Assembly (NCBI GenBank): GCA_964472165.1
Contig: CAYYJE010000002.1
Coordinates: forward strand, 1-55,184
DNA: 55,184 nucleotides
Reading direction: 5' to 3'
Source of the DNA: UBA1413 sp964472165
GTDB taxonomy: Bacteria > Bacteroidota > Bacteroidia > Bacteroidales > Prolixibacteraceae
Shown here one piece after another: positions 8,029 to 17,153 of the stretch (the stretch's first letter is position 1; every line of letters begins with the position of its first letter). A program made the position numbers and the translations under genes. The notes under the pieces were generated by a model, which saw only the letters and a list, made by a program, of their open reading frames with translations, was not told the DNA's origin and made no database searches.

Positions 8029-9699
8029 ATGAAGATTAAAAAAGTTATTGCCGGGTTGGTCATTCTCCTTTTTGCAGGAATTACCCTGTACAGTTTTACC
8101 AATGACCAGAAGAATTTCGAAATTGCCAAAAATCTTGATATTTATTACTCACTTTTCCGGGAACTGAATGCCTTTTATGTGGACGACATCAATCCGAACA
8201 AACTGGTAAAGGAAAGCATTGACAAGATGCTGGAATCCCTCGATCCCTATACCAATTATATTTCAGAGGATGATGTGGAAGATTTCAGGTTTATGACGAC
8301 CGGTGAATATGCGGGTATTGGGGCCCTGATCAGCAAGCAGAATGACAAGATCATCATTGCTGAACCCTACGAGGGATTTCCCGCGCAGAAATCGGGACTC
8401 AAAGCAGGGGATGTCATATTGGAAGTGGAAGGCAAAACTACAACCACGATGACCACGGAAGATGTGAGCAACTTGTTGAAAGGGCCGGCCATGAAACCGG
8501 TGAAGATCAAAATTCAGCGTCCCGGAGATAAAAAACCTTTTGAAGTGAATGTGGTAAGGGAGAAAATCACCATTGATGCTGTTCCGTATTATGGCATGGT
8601 TGACGACCGTACCGGCTATATCCGGCTTTCCAATTTTACGCAGAATTGCGGGGAAGAGGTAAAAAAGGCTTTTCTGGAATTGAAAAAGCAAAATCCGGAG
8701 TCGCTGATCCTTGACCTGCGTTCCAACCCCGGAGGATTGCTGATTGAATCGGTGAAGATTATGAATTTGTTTGTACCCCGGGGTTCGGAGATTGTCAGCA
8801 CGCGAGGGAAAGTCAAGGAGTGGGACAATACCTATAAAGCCACGCAGAATCCGGTGGATACCACGATAAGGATTGCAGTGATTACAAACCGCGCATCGGC
8901 TTCGGCTTCGGAAATTATTGCCGGTGCCATGCAGGATCTCGACCGCGGTCTGGTTATAGGTACCAGGACTTTTGGCAAGGGGTTGGTGCAAACCACGCGC
9001 GATTTAAGTTACAATACCAAACTGAAAGTAACCACGGCCAAATACTATGTTCCCAGCGGACGGTGCATACAGGCGCTTGACTACACCCACCGGAACGAAG
9101 ATGGCAGTGTGGGTACTGTTCCCGATACCCTTATTTCTGAATTTTCAACCAGGGCTGGCAGGAAGGTTTTTGATGGAGGGGGTGTGGTTCCGGACATCAA
9201 GGTTGAACAGGAAGAATTAAGCCGGCTGGCAATCGAACTGGTCACCCGGTTTACCATTTTTGACTTTGCCACCCAATTTGCCGCAAAAAACCCGACCATC
9301 CTGCAACCGGAGGAGTTTGTCATTACCGGTGACATATACAACGATTTTTCCGCCTTCGTGAAAAACAACAGCTTTCAATATGACTCCGAAACAGAAAAGG
9401 CATTTGAACAGCTTGTCCAAACTGCCAAAGAGGAGAAGTATTTTGATGTAAATGGCGAGAAGTTCAGTCTGCTGGAAGCCAGTTTAAAACCCGACCTTGA
9501 CAAGGACCTGCAGCTTTTCCGCAAGGAGATCAGTGATCTGCTGAAAGATGAGATTGTGGGCCGGTATTACTACCAGAAAGGGGCGATCAGGGCTACCATA
9601 AAGGCGGATCCCGACATTCTGAAAGCCCGTGAGGTGCTTAATAACCAGGGGGAGTATTCCGGATATTTCAAACCTGGAACCGTCATCTCTGCCAACTAG
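8029..9699 (+). CDS. S41-family C-terminal processing peptidase
   Basis: A membrane-anchored serine protease of the CtpA/Prc family that trims or degrades envelope proteins. Numbered from the ATG at 8029 (556 residues): uncleaved signal or anchor at 5-22, a PDZ domain about 85-175 (GIGALISKQNDKIIIAEP, KSGLKAGDVILEVEG), then the S41 catalytic domain. The Ser-Lys dyad is visible as Ser292 in NRASASASEI and Lys317 in TFGKGLVQT, 25 residues apart as in E. coli Prc. The roughly 200-residue C-terminal extension is common in Bacteroidota. It is convergent with pheS across a long hairpin. Confidence 0.95.
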   Translation: MKIKKVIAGLVILLFAGITLYSFTNDQKNFEIAKNLDIYYSLFRELNAFYVDDINPNKLVKESIDKMLESLDPYTNYISEDDVEDFRFMTTGEYAGIGALISKQNDKIIIAEPYEGFPAQKSGLKAGDVILEVEGKTTTTMTTEDVSNLLKGPAMKPVKIKIQRPGDKKPFEVNVVREKITIDAVPYYGMVDDRTGYIRLSNFTQNCGEEVKKAFLELKKQNPESLILDLRSNPGGLLIESVKIMNLFVPRGSEIVSTRGKVKEWDNTYKATQNPVDTTIRIAVITNRASASASEIIAGAMQDLDRGLVIGTRTFGKGLVQTTRDLSYNTKLKVTTAKYYVPSGRCIQALDYTHRNEDGSVGTVPDTLISEFSTRAGRKVFDGGGVVPDIKVEQEELSRLAIELVTRFTIFDFATQFAAKNPTILQPEEFVITGDIYNDFSAFVKNNSFQYDSETEKAFEQLVQTAKEEKYFDVNGEKFSLLEASLKPDLDKDLQLFRKEISDLLKDEIVGRYYYQKGAIRATIKADPDILKAREVLNNQGEYSGYFKPGTVISAN

Positions 9700-9723
9700 G
9701 AGTATGTCGGACCGGGTTTTTTT

Positions 9724-9804
9724 TAACCACAAAGACACAAAGGAAAGCACAGGGAGCACTAAGATTTTCAGTGAATCTTAGTGCTCTTTGTGTCTTAGTG
9801 GTTA
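9724..9804. repeat. Long inverted repeat between convergent genes (bidirectional terminator or dispersed element)
   Basis: Outer arms at 9724-9742 and 9786-9804 pair at 18 of 19 positions (ACCACAAAGACACAAAG-type arm). An inner perfect 13-bp stem pairs 9754-9766 with 9774-9786 around a 7-base loop. An 11-base bulge on the left separates the two. It lies between the converging ctp and pheS genes, where it can stop transcription from both sides. Similar CACAAAG/CTTTGTG hairpins are, from memory, common in Bacteroidota intergenic DNA. Confidence 0.85.
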
Positions 9805-9829
9805 AATTTTACAGTTTTTCCATGGAAAG

Positions 9830-10849
9830 CTAAAGTGCCGACTGGAACTGCCTCAGGAAGCGTACGTCGTTTTCGAAATAGAGCCGGATATCCTTTACTC
9901 CGTAGAGCAGCATGGTAATGCGCTCGATTCCCATCCCAAAGGCGAAGCCGGTGTATTTTTCACTGTCAATATTACAGGCATCCAGCACATTGGGATCAAC
10001 CATACCGCATCCCAAAATTTCAAGCCATCCGGTATATTTGCATAAGTTACAACCTTTTCCGCCGCATATGGAGCAGCTTACATCCATTTCTGCCGAAGGT
10101 TCGGTAAACGGAAAGTAGGAGGGGCGAAGTCTGATCTTTGTTTCTTCACCGAACAATTCACGGGCAAAATAGAGCAGGGTCTGTTTAAGGTCGGCAAAGG
10201 AGACATTTTCATCCACATAGAGTCCTTCAACCTGATGGAATATACAGTGGGAACGTGCTGAAATTGCCTCATTCCGGAACACTCTGCCCGGAAAAATGGC
10301 GCGGATGGGTGGTTGGGTATGTTCCATTACCCTGATCTGCACACTCGATGTGTGGGTACGCAACAGTACGTCGGGATTTTTTTCAATAAAGAAAGTATCC
10401 TGCATATCGCGGGCCGGATGTTCCGGCGGAAAATTGAGTGCTGAAAAAACATGCCAGTCGTCCTCAATTTCAGGCCCTTCTGCCACTGTAAAACCCAACC
10501 TTCCGAATATTTCAATAATACGGTTGCGAACGACAGAAAGCGGGTGACGGGTTCCGAGACCCATGGAATCACCTGGCAGGGTCAGGTCGGCATGGGCATT
10601 TCCCGTTTCCTCGTGGTCAAAGGATTCCTTGAGTTGGTTGATTTTCTCCGTAGCAACAGTTTTAAGGTCATTCAACGCTTTGCCGACTTCCTTTTTCAAT
10701 GTGGGGTGGACATCTTTAAATTCGGCAAAAAGCTGGTTAATCACCCCTTTTTTACTGATCAATCTGATGCGCAACTCTTCCACAGCCTCCCGGGTGCCCG
10801 GTCTGGCCGAGGCGATTTCATCCATTAAGGCTTTAATTCTTTCCAACAT
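9830..10849 (-). CDS. pheS: Phenylalanine--tRNA ligase alpha subunit
   Basis: The catalytic subunit of the alpha2beta2 enzyme that charges tRNA-Phe. Its 339 residues are the normal length. The N-terminal ~85 residues form the helical arm; the class II core follows, with GTRHPLSVVRNRIIEIF, the motif 2 region HCIFHQVEGLYVDE, and motif 3 GFAFGMGIERITMLLYG near the C-terminus. A CSICGGKGCNLCKYTGW segment gives a cysteine-rich zinc-like knuckle seen in many bacterial PheS. No pheT is adjacent, so the beta subunit is encoded elsewhere, which is usual in this phylum. It lies 25 bases after the coiled-coil protein gene and may be co-transcribed with it. Confidence 0.97.
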   Translation of the reverse strand: MLERIKALMDEIASARPGTREAVEELRIRLISKKGVINQLFAEFKDVHPTLKKEVGKALNDLKTVATEKINQLKESFDHEETGNAHADLTLPGDSMGLGTRHPLSVVRNRIIEIFGRLGFTVAEGPEIEDDWHVFSALNFPPEHPARDMQDTFFIEKNPDVLLRTHTSSVQIRVMEHTQPPIRAIFPGRVFRNEAISARSHCIFHQVEGLYVDENVSFADLKQTLLYFARELFGEETKIRLRPSYFPFTEPSAEMDVSCSICGGKGCNLCKYTGWLEILGCGMVDPNVLDACNIDSEKYTGFAFGMGIERITMLLYGVKDIRLYFENDVRFLRQFQSAL

Positions 10850-10874
10850 GGTTAAAAATGTATGATCGCTTGTT

Positions 10875-11795
10875 CTACTTCAGCGTAAGTACAGTTGTTC
10901 CGATATTGCTCCCGTCGGCAAAAAGGTCAATGGTATAATTGCCGGGTACCAGGGGTTGCTCTCCTTTGTTGTCCCAATAAATTGCCACAGGAATATCGTT
11001 TCCTTCATAATTGATTTCCCGGACGGCCGAATAGGGAATTTTAAGATCTTCAAATTCAAAAAGATCTCCGGACGATTTATTCAACAGCAACTGGTCGGGC
11101 CGCATGATGCGGAGATATATATTTTTGGACCCCCGCTTGGCTGTCACATTCTGGCTGACAATAAAATTCACCCTGATCATTGTGGTGCGTTCAGCGAACC
11201 GGGTATCTTTTTCCCTGTCGTTCAGCCCGGAAGCCGTTACTTCCCTGACCTCCAGAGTTGCCGCTCTTTTCAGGGTTTGCTCAAGCTGCTCTTTCTCCTG
11301 CGACAATTGGGTATTGCGCGATTCCACCTGGCGGGCTTGTTCCTTTACCTCCAGGTTCTCGGCCATCAGGATTTTATTTCTTCGGTTGAGGGAGTCGATC
11401 TGAACCACATAGTTTCGCATGATGTCACGCAAAGTGGTAACCTCTTTCTGATACCGGTTGATCTGTTGAAGGCTCATCTTTTTGGTTTGCTCGACTTCAA
11501 GCAACAGATCCTTCACCTTCGACTGTGCTCCAACCATCTGCATCGTCAGGGTATCGTTCTCTACCTTTAGCGAGTCGTAGCCGTTAATAATCTGGGTAAG
11601 TTCAACCTGAATGGAATCCTTTTGTGCGGTAATCTCATTAACGATGAGTCTGTTATTCCTTCTTTGGGAGAAAAAGAGGAAAAGCATGACCGCAAGGATC
11701 ATGACCAGTAAAATCACAATGACATTATTTCTCCGGTCTTTGGGAGTTTCGCCAAGGAAGTTCTTTTTCTTTCCGGTCTCGTAATTCATTGCCAT
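10875..11795 (-). CDS. Coiled-coil inner-membrane protein of unknown function
   Basis: A 306-residue protein with a short basic cytoplasmic head, one membrane segment (NVIVILLVMILAVMLFLFF, about 24-42), a long coiled coil of about residues 50-175 rich in heptad-like L/I/V with charged residues, and a C-terminal beta-rich domain of about 120 residues (VREVTASGLNDREKD onward). The family is recurrent in Bacteroidota but I know no function. The layout suggests a periplasmic spacer carrying a folded domain. Two ATG codons (11795 and 11789) are possible starts. It lies between the Ig-like lipoprotein gene and pheS on the same strand. Confidence 0.75.
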   Translation of the reverse strand: MAMNYETGKKKNFLGETPKDRRNNVIVILLVMILAVMLFLFFSQRRNNRLIVNEITAQKDSIQVELTQIINGYDSLKVENDTLTMQMVGAQSKVKDLLLEVEQTKKMSLQQINRYQKEVTTLRDIMRNYVVQIDSLNRRNKILMAENLEVKEQARQVESRNTQLSQEKEQLEQTLKRAATLEVREVTASGLNDREKDTRFAERTTMIRVNFIVSQNVTAKRGSKNIYLRIMRPDQLLLNKSSGDLFEFEDLKIPYSAVREINYEGNDIPVAIYWDNKGEQPLVPGNYTIDLFADGSNIGTTVLTLK

Positions 11796-11873
11796 TCAGA
11801 TCAGAGTTTATGGCCCAAAAGTAAGAACTTTTTACCGTCTGACCAACCCTTTTCTCACAGGAGAAGGCGATCG

Positions 11874-13817
11874 TTAATTTCCCGGCATACCAAAGGGATT
11901 GCCGCTGCCGGTTTGCGGAACCTCTCTTTCCTGTTCCGTATTTTTCCGTTGCTGTTCCTGCAGCTGTTTTAGCCGCAATTCCTCCTCTTCCTTGTCAATG
12001 AGCACTTTCCTGAAGGTTGGATCTGGTTTCAGATCCCATTCATACTGGTTATCCCAGTTGGATCGCACTTTAACAATTTCTGGCAGGTAAGCGACCCTTT
12101 CCGGTTGAAGCCGGTTGGTGAAATCACCGGGATCCCATTTGCCGTTGTGATTCCTGTCGAAAACAATTTTCACCCTGTATTTTGCCGGAGCGAGAAAGTC
12201 GAAGGTTATCCTGCCCTCTGCTTCCGTTTCCAGGGTTTTGATCACTTTCTCCTCCCTGGTATTTTCCAGGAGTTGAACCAACAGCTTTTCACTGACAGAA
12301 GTCAGATTCAGGATAATTCTTCCGTAGAAATCATCCTTTTGGGTGGTGAATTGTTTTTTGATCTTTTGACTGGTTATCCCGTATATGTTTAAACAGGCAG
12401 CGGAGTCAATCTCCAGCACATAGGAGGTGTTGGGCTCCCATTCGTGATCAATCCGGTATGTGCGCCAGTCGGTTGTGTCCCTGTAGGCTTTGATTTTCAA
12501 CGGAGTGGAGGTAAGATCATCCGCTATTAAAAGCCTGATCGCAGAAAGATCGAAGCTTTTTACCGGCTCGGGAGTATTGATATAAATGGGGCTGTTAAGG
12601 TCGAATCCACTGCTCTTGATGTTGTCTGAAAACTGGAATTCCACAATCTGTGGTGTTTCATCCTCTTTTTTTCTACGGCGGGTTTCGGCGCGTTCCTTTT
12701 CCGTGAATATCAGGGGAATGGTATCTTTTTGCAGGTACTGCTGACGGGTTGAATCAAGCTGGTAATATGCCAGTTCAACCTGGATGGTATCCATTCTGGA
12801 AACAAGGGTATCGGTGATCCACATGGTAAGGGAGTCGATTTCGGGGTTGTGTTCCAGGATATACCAATCGTCTGACTCGTGGTTGAGGAGGGTTATGCCC
12901 AGTGTGTCCTTTACCGTTTCACCGAAAACGAAGGTGCATTTTTGACGTGAATTCCGAATTGATTTGTCCAGGAACTGTTCAAAGATTTCTTCCGTGAAAC
13001 ATCGCAAAAAAACAGGTTCAGGTTTAAAAATGGTGTGGCCTGAAATCAGGAGTGAATCGGCGCCGATGGCCAGGGTGTCGGGATCTGCCACATATTGTGC
13101 CGTAGGGATGATTAAAGAATCGGAAAAGGCAAACTCTTCCGCACCGGCGTCATACATGAGGTTGCTGTTTGCATCATTAATGGCATAAATCCGGTATGTA
13201 CCCGTTTTCACATTGTCGAACAGGTACAAACCCCGCTGATCGGTGCGGGCAATATAATCGGGTTTGGTCCGCATCACAGCGGTATCGTTCAGGTTGCTGT
13301 ATAGCATGACGATGATTTTCTCCAGAGGCTCCAGTTTTTCGGCATTTTTCACCATTCCTGCCACTCTCAGGGTGTCAATGGCCTCACCGGTACTGAACAA
13401 CATCCGCAAACCCAGGTAGGGGTTCTGTTCATTGTTGTCGACCACCGAATTTTTAAAGTCCATGGAATAAGTCACATCGGGTTTCAGTTCTTCATTGAAG
13501 GTGACAATGAGCGAGCGCGATTTGGTTCTTACCGAAGGTCGTTTGGTAAGGGGAGGAGAAACAACGAGCGCTTCCGAAACCTGGTCGGGAACGATGTATT
13601 CATTGAAAGTAATTCTCACCTCTTTACCGGTGAAATTGGTGCTCATCATTGCCGGCAAAGTTTCAATCAGAAATGGGGGGATCGAATCCTTGGGGCCCCC
13701 GGTGGGCATCCCCTGATTGGCACATCTGGTGAAAAAAAGAAGTTCCGTCACCAAAGTGAAAAGTGCCAGCAAGGGCAAAATACGGCTGATTTTGTAGCGT
13801 TTCTGATTCTCCTTCAT
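11874..13817 (-). CDS. Ig-like (SbsA/Big_5-type) domain lipoprotein
   Basis: A 647-residue envelope lipoprotein. The signal region (SRILPLLALFTLVTELLFFTRC) ends in a Cys that begins the recognisable Bacteroidota start CANQGMPTGGPKDSIPP. An SbsA Ig-like domain of about 100 residues follows (PAMMSTNFTGKEVRITFNEY, LKPDVTYSMDF), then a carboxypeptidase-regulatory-like segment (DQRGLYLFDNVKTGTYRIYAIND). A second such piece near the C-terminus has DRNHNGKWDPGDF. The tail is Gln/Glu rich and low complexity (EEEELRLKQLQEQQRKN). The ATG at 13817 is preferred over a TTG at 13823. Function is unknown; a structural surface role is likely. Confidence 0.85.
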   Translation of the reverse strand: MKENQKRYKISRILPLLALFTLVTELLFFTRCANQGMPTGGPKDSIPPFLIETLPAMMSTNFTGKEVRITFNEYIVPDQVSEALVVSPPLTKRPSVRTKSRSLIVTFNEELKPDVTYSMDFKNSVVDNNEQNPYLGLRMLFSTGEAIDTLRVAGMVKNAEKLEPLEKIIVMLYSNLNDTAVMRTKPDYIARTDQRGLYLFDNVKTGTYRIYAINDANSNLMYDAGAEEFAFSDSLIIPTAQYVADPDTLAIGADSLLISGHTIFKPEPVFLRCFTEEIFEQFLDKSIRNSRQKCTFVFGETVKDTLGITLLNHESDDWYILEHNPEIDSLTMWITDTLVSRMDTIQVELAYYQLDSTRQQYLQKDTIPLIFTEKERAETRRRKKEDETPQIVEFQFSDNIKSSGFDLNSPIYINTPEPVKSFDLSAIRLLIADDLTSTPLKIKAYRDTTDWRTYRIDHEWEPNTSYVLEIDSAACLNIYGITSQKIKKQFTTQKDDFYGRIILNLTSVSEKLLVQLLENTREEKVIKTLETEAEGRITFDFLAPAKYRVKIVFDRNHNGKWDPGDFTNRLQPERVAYLPEIVKVRSNWDNQYEWDLKPDPTFRKVLIDKEEEELRLKQLQEQQRKNTEQEREVPQTGSGNPFGMPGN

Positions 13818-13852
13818 GGTCAATCCCTGACTGATGACGAATTTTTATGCCA

Positions 13853-13860
13853 CAAACATA
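13853..13860 (-). promoter_or_regulatory. -7 promoter element of the Ig-like lipoprotein gene
   Basis: Minus-strand TATGTTTG matches TAnnTTTG exactly, about 36 bases before the ATG at 13817. No good -33 TTG is visible. Confidence 0.5.
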
Positions 13861-13963
13861 CAAAATCCGGGAAAAAACCCTTTATTTCGTTTTCACAATT
13901 GTATAATTAAAGGTTTAGAGAACGGCCTTGTCCGTTTTGACCGGTTTAAACAATCCCATTGAC

Positions 13964-16171
13964 ATGTCGAAAAAAAGTAAAAAGGAAAAACGTACGGACT
14001 TGGCCACCTTCAACAAGAAAAACCTGAAGTCGGCCGTGCTGTCGGTGATGTATGACGATCCGGTGAAGATTTACAACTACAGGCAGATCTCTTCTGCATT
14101 GAAAATAAAGGATGATGAATCGAGAAAACTGGTTACCGTTGTTCTTGATGAATTGCATGAAAGTGGTTACCTTGAGCAGCAGGGCCGGGGAAAATTCCGG
14201 TTAAGGACGAGGGGTGGGACCATTACCGGAGTTGTGGACATGCAGTCCACCGGCTTTGCCTATGTGCATAGTGAAGAGGCCGATACTCCGGTTTATGTGT
14301 CGGCGCGAAACCTATTACATGGCATGGAGGGTGACAAAGTCAGGGTTCATCTTTTTGCCCGGAGAAAGGGGCATGATCTTGAGGGGGAAGTAGTGGAGAT
14401 TCTGGAGAGGTCGAAAAAGTCATTTGTGGGCGTTGTGGAACTTGCCCGGAATTATGCGTTTTTAATGCCCAGCGGGAAATTCAGTTTTGACATCTTCATT
14501 CCTGCAGAATTTCTCAACGGCGTAAAAAACGGACAGAAGGCGGTGGCAGAAATTACGGAATGGCCTGCCAATGCCAGGAATCCGGTGGGGAGAATTACTG
14601 AAGTTTTGGGAGATGCCGGACATAATGATACGGAGATGCACGCGATTCTGGCCGAATTCGGTTTGCCGTTGCATTTTCCGGAAAATGTGGAAAAGGCAGC
14701 CGGAAAAATCGCGGATGAAATTACCGAAAGGGAATATGCGGTCAGGCGTGATTTCAGGAATGTCACCACTTTTACAATTGATCCGGCTGATGCAAAGGAT
14801 TTTGATGATGCGCTTTCGCTCCGGCAACTCGCCGATGGAAATTGGGAGGTGGGGATCCATATTGCCGATGTGACCCATTATGTGAGGCCGGGATCTGTGC
14901 TGGAAGAGGAGGCTTACGAGCGGGGAACCTCGGTTTATCTTGTTGACCGGGTGGTTCCCATGTTGCCCGAACGGTTGTCAAATGGGGTTTGCTCCCTGCG
15001 CCCCAATGAGGATAAGCTCTGCTTTTCGGCTGTTTTTGAAATCACCGGAGAGGCAGTTGTGGTCGGGGAATGGTATGGGAAAACAGTAATAAACTCAGAC
15101 CGCAGGTTTGCTTATGAAGAAGCGCAGGAGATCATAGAAACCGGCGAGGGCGAGCTGTCTGCTGAGATTCTGAAACTGAACGAACTGGCCATCAGGTTGA
15201 GGGAGAAACGGTTCCGGGGCGGCGCCATTGCTTTTGACAGGGTGGAGTTGAAATTCAATATTGACGAAAAGGGGAAGCCCCTATCGGTCTATTTCAAGGA
15301 AGCCAAAGCTTCAAATATGCTCATTGAAGAGTTTATGTTGCTGGCGAACAGAAAGGTGGCAGAGCTTATCGGAAAAACTGACCCAAAAAAGAGTCCCAAA
15401 ACGTTTGTCTACCGGATTCATGACCGTCCTGATCCGGAAAAACTGGAAAATTTCAACAATTTCATCCACAAATTCGGATATGCCATTCAACTGGTTACTC
15501 CCCGGGGCGTTGCTGAATCCATGAATAATCTGTTGGTGAATGTGAAAGGAAAGAAAGAGCAGAATGTCATTGAAATGCTTGCGATCAGGGCAATGGCCAA
15601 AGCTGCATACTCCACCCGTAACATCGGGCATTATGGACTGGCCTTCGAGTACTATACCCATTTTACGTCTCCGATACGCCGTTATCCCGATATGATGGTC
15701 CACCGGCTGCTCGAAAAACACCTCGAAGGAGGCCGTGTGACCCATGCCGGGGACTATGAAGAAATGTGCCGTCATTCTTCCGATATGGAAAGCCGGGCGG
15801 CCAATGCAGAACGCTCCTCCGTGAAATACAAACAGGTGGAATTCATGCAGGACCATGTAGGCGAAATATATGCCGGGGTTATTTCCGGGGTGACGGATTG
15901 GGGAGTCTATGTGGAACTCGACAACAAAATTGAAGGAATGATCCCGATCGCACAGCTTGACGACGACTTTTATATCTTTGATGAGAAGAATTATCTGATC
16001 AGGGGGCGCCATAGTGACAGGGTGTTTCAATTGGGAGATCCTGTCCGGGTTAAGATTTGGAGAACTAACCTGGAAAAGAAGCAACTCGATTTCCTGCTTG
16101 CAGAGTCTGAGTCCGCCACCCCCGCCAACCCCGTCAACCCCGGCAGAAACCGCAGGAAATCGCAAAATTGA
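13964..16171 (+). CDS. rnr: Ribonuclease R
   Basis: A 3'-5' exoribonuclease that degrades structured RNA. From the ATG at 13964 it has 735 residues: an N-terminal winged-helix region (KIYNYRQISSALKIKDDESRK), cold-shock-like OB domains, the RNB catalytic domain with TIDPADAKDFDDALS (Asp cluster binding the two metal ions) and HFTSPIRRYPDMMVHR, and a C-terminal S1 domain beginning about GEIYAGVISGVTDWGVYVE. The tail ends in a basic run (GRNRRKSQN). An earlier TTG at 13928 is possible, but the ATG begins a lysine-rich start (MSKKSKKEKR) typical of the family. It is divergent from the Ig-like lipoprotein gene. Confidence 0.96.
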   Translation: MSKKSKKEKRTDLATFNKKNLKSAVLSVMYDDPVKIYNYRQISSALKIKDDESRKLVTVVLDELHESGYLEQQGRGKFRLRTRGGTITGVVDMQSTGFAYVHSEEADTPVYVSARNLLHGMEGDKVRVHLFARRKGHDLEGEVVEILERSKKSFVGVVELARNYAFLMPSGKFSFDIFIPAEFLNGVKNGQKAVAEITEWPANARNPVGRITEVLGDAGHNDTEMHAILAEFGLPLHFPENVEKAAGKIADEITEREYAVRRDFRNVTTFTIDPADAKDFDDALSLRQLADGNWEVGIHIADVTHYVRPGSVLEEEAYERGTSVYLVDRVVPMLPERLSNGVCSLRPNEDKLCFSAVFEITGEAVVVGEWYGKTVINSDRRFAYEEAQEIIETGEGELSAEILKLNELAIRLREKRFRGGAIAFDRVELKFNIDEKGKPLSVYFKEAKASNMLIEEFMLLANRKVAELIGKTDPKKSPKTFVYRIHDRPDPEKLENFNNFIHKFGYAIQLVTPRGVAESMNNLLVNVKGKKEQNVIEMLAIRAMAKAAYSTRNIGHYGLAFEYYTHFTSPIRRYPDMMVHRLLEKHLEGGRVTHAGDYEEMCRHSSDMESRAANAERSSVKYKQVEFMQDHVGEIYAGVISGVTDWGVYVELDNKIEGMIPIAQLDDDFYIFDEKNYLIRGRHSDRVFQLGDPVRVKIWRTNLEKKQLDFLLAESESATPANPVNPGRNRRKSQN

Positions 16172-16173
16172 GC

Positions 16174-16192
16174 TATATTTGTTGTAAATTTG
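16174..16192 (+). promoter_or_regulatory. Two overlapping -7 elements before the TetR gene
   Basis: TATATTTG (16174-16181) and TAAATTTG (16185-16192) both match TAnnTTTG and follow the rnr stop directly. The TetR gene at 16224 therefore probably has its own transcription start. Confidence 0.45.
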
Positions 16193-16223
16193 TAAGTCAA
16201 CGACCATAATAGTATAACGGCAA

Positions 16224-16826
16224 ATGGATAACCAGGGAGAAAATGGCTCAAAAAAAGAGTCTAACCGGGAGAGCATATTGAAAATTGCCCAGGAAATTTT
16301 CAGTAAATACGGATATAGGAAAACTACCCTCGATGACATCGCGAATGCGGTAAGGAAAGGGAAAAGTTCACTTTACTATTATTTTAAGAGCAAGGAAGAC
16401 CTTTTCCAGGCGGTGATTATGAAAGAGGTGGAAGTGCTGGCAAAGGAACTGGATAAAGTGGTTAACCGGAATACCGATCCGGTCGATAAGCTGAGGGACT
16501 ACCTGCTGACCAAGATCAACACTTTCAGAAATCTTGCCAATTTTTACAACGCACTGGAGAACGATGTGACTGCAATTGGATTCATTGAGGACATAAAAAG
16601 CCGGTATGAACAGGACGAGATCCGGATGATCAAGAGAATCCTGATTGAAGGCGTTCGCAAAAATGAATTTGAAATTTATGATTTTAACTTGGCTGCCATT
16701 GGAATTACCATGGCGATCAAAGGCCTGGAGATGCCCCTCTCTGCAGGTATCTACGGAAATATGAATCTGGAACGGAGCGTCGACGTGATCCTGAAAATCC
16801 TTTGTTACGGCATCATGAAACGCTGA
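16224..16826 (+). CDS. TetR/AcrR-family transcriptional regulator
   Basis: A 200-residue one-component regulator. The N-terminal HTH is clear: ILKIAQEIFSKYGYRKTTL, DIANAVRKGKSSLYYYFKSKEDL (about residues 15-60), with the recognition helix ending in the usual YYYF. The remaining ~140 residues form the helical ligand-binding and dimer domain, which is not conserved and gives no ligand clue. No efflux or enzyme gene is next to it; the following segment holds a candidate small RNA and a broken AraC-type regulator. It could control itself through the palindromes typical of the family, but none is evident in its short promoter. Confidence 0.9.
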   Translation: MDNQGENGSKKESNRESILKIAQEIFSKYGYRKTTLDDIANAVRKGKSSLYYYFKSKEDLFQAVIMKEVEVLAKELDKVVNRNTDPVDKLRDYLLTKINTFRNLANFYNALENDVTAIGFIEDIKSRYEQDEIRMIKRILIEGVRKNEFEIYDFNLAAIGITMAIKGLEMPLSAGIYGNMNLERSVDVILKILCYGIMKR

Positions 16827-16952
16827 CGCGAAAAAGGTTTCCTTCTGTTATTCCTGAAAACATTTTATCCCCTTTGCCATGAGACGGGGAGCTTCATTGT
16901 GGCATCAGAACGAGGATCACCTGCCCACTTGTGATGTTGTCCATGGTATAGC
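16827..16952. other. Intergenic stretch after the TetR gene
   Basis: No gene, promoter or clear terminator for the TetR transcript was recognised here. A minus-strand frame crosses it but shows no protein-like composition. The candidate small RNA begins to the right. Confidence 0.4.
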
Positions 16953-16978
16953 AAAAAAAAGGCTCTTTAAAAAGAGCC
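16953..16978 (-). terminator. Rho-independent terminator of the candidate small RNA
   Basis: A perfect 18-base palindrome GGCTCTTTAAAAAGAGCC (8-bp stem) is followed on the minus strand by eight consecutive Ts. It is one of the cleanest intrinsic terminators in the window, yet no minus-strand coding gene ends at it. Confidence 0.75.
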
Positions 16979-17050
16979 GGCTCCGGGAGCCTTCCGTGTG
17001 GGTTGCGGGTAACGATGAAAAAGGAGGGCAGTATTTTTTTATTGAATACT
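16953..17050 (-). ncRNA. Candidate small RNA with its own promoter and intrinsic terminator
   Basis: Minus-strand signals define a transcript of about 98 nt. A -7 element TAACTTTG lies at 17062-17055, followed by CACC as in the tRNA promoter of this window. The RNA would open with a hairpin (7-bp CAGTATT/AATACTG stem, 17051-17045 with 17035-17029) and close with two adjacent hairpins: GGCTCC/GGAGCC at 16991-16979 and GGCTCTTT/AAAGAGCC at 16978-16961, followed by eight Us (16960-16953). It does not lead into a gene, since the next gene leftward is the 3' end of the convergent TetR gene. I could not match it to a named RNA family. Confidence 0.5.
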
Positions 17051-17054
17051 GGTG

Positions 17055-17062
17055 CAAAGTTA
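17055..17062 (-). promoter_or_regulatory. -7 promoter element of the candidate small RNA
   Basis: Minus-strand TAACTTTG is an exact TAnnTTTG match and is followed by CACC, as in the tRNA promoter TATCTTTGCACC at 47897. A -33 TTG is not evident. Confidence 0.5.
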
Positions 17063-17153
17063 TGGTATGACGCATTTGTAATTGTTCCTAAAAGATAAGT
17101 ATATTCACCAAATCGTAAAAATATAATTCTAAACCCAGGAGTTGTAGTTGTAG

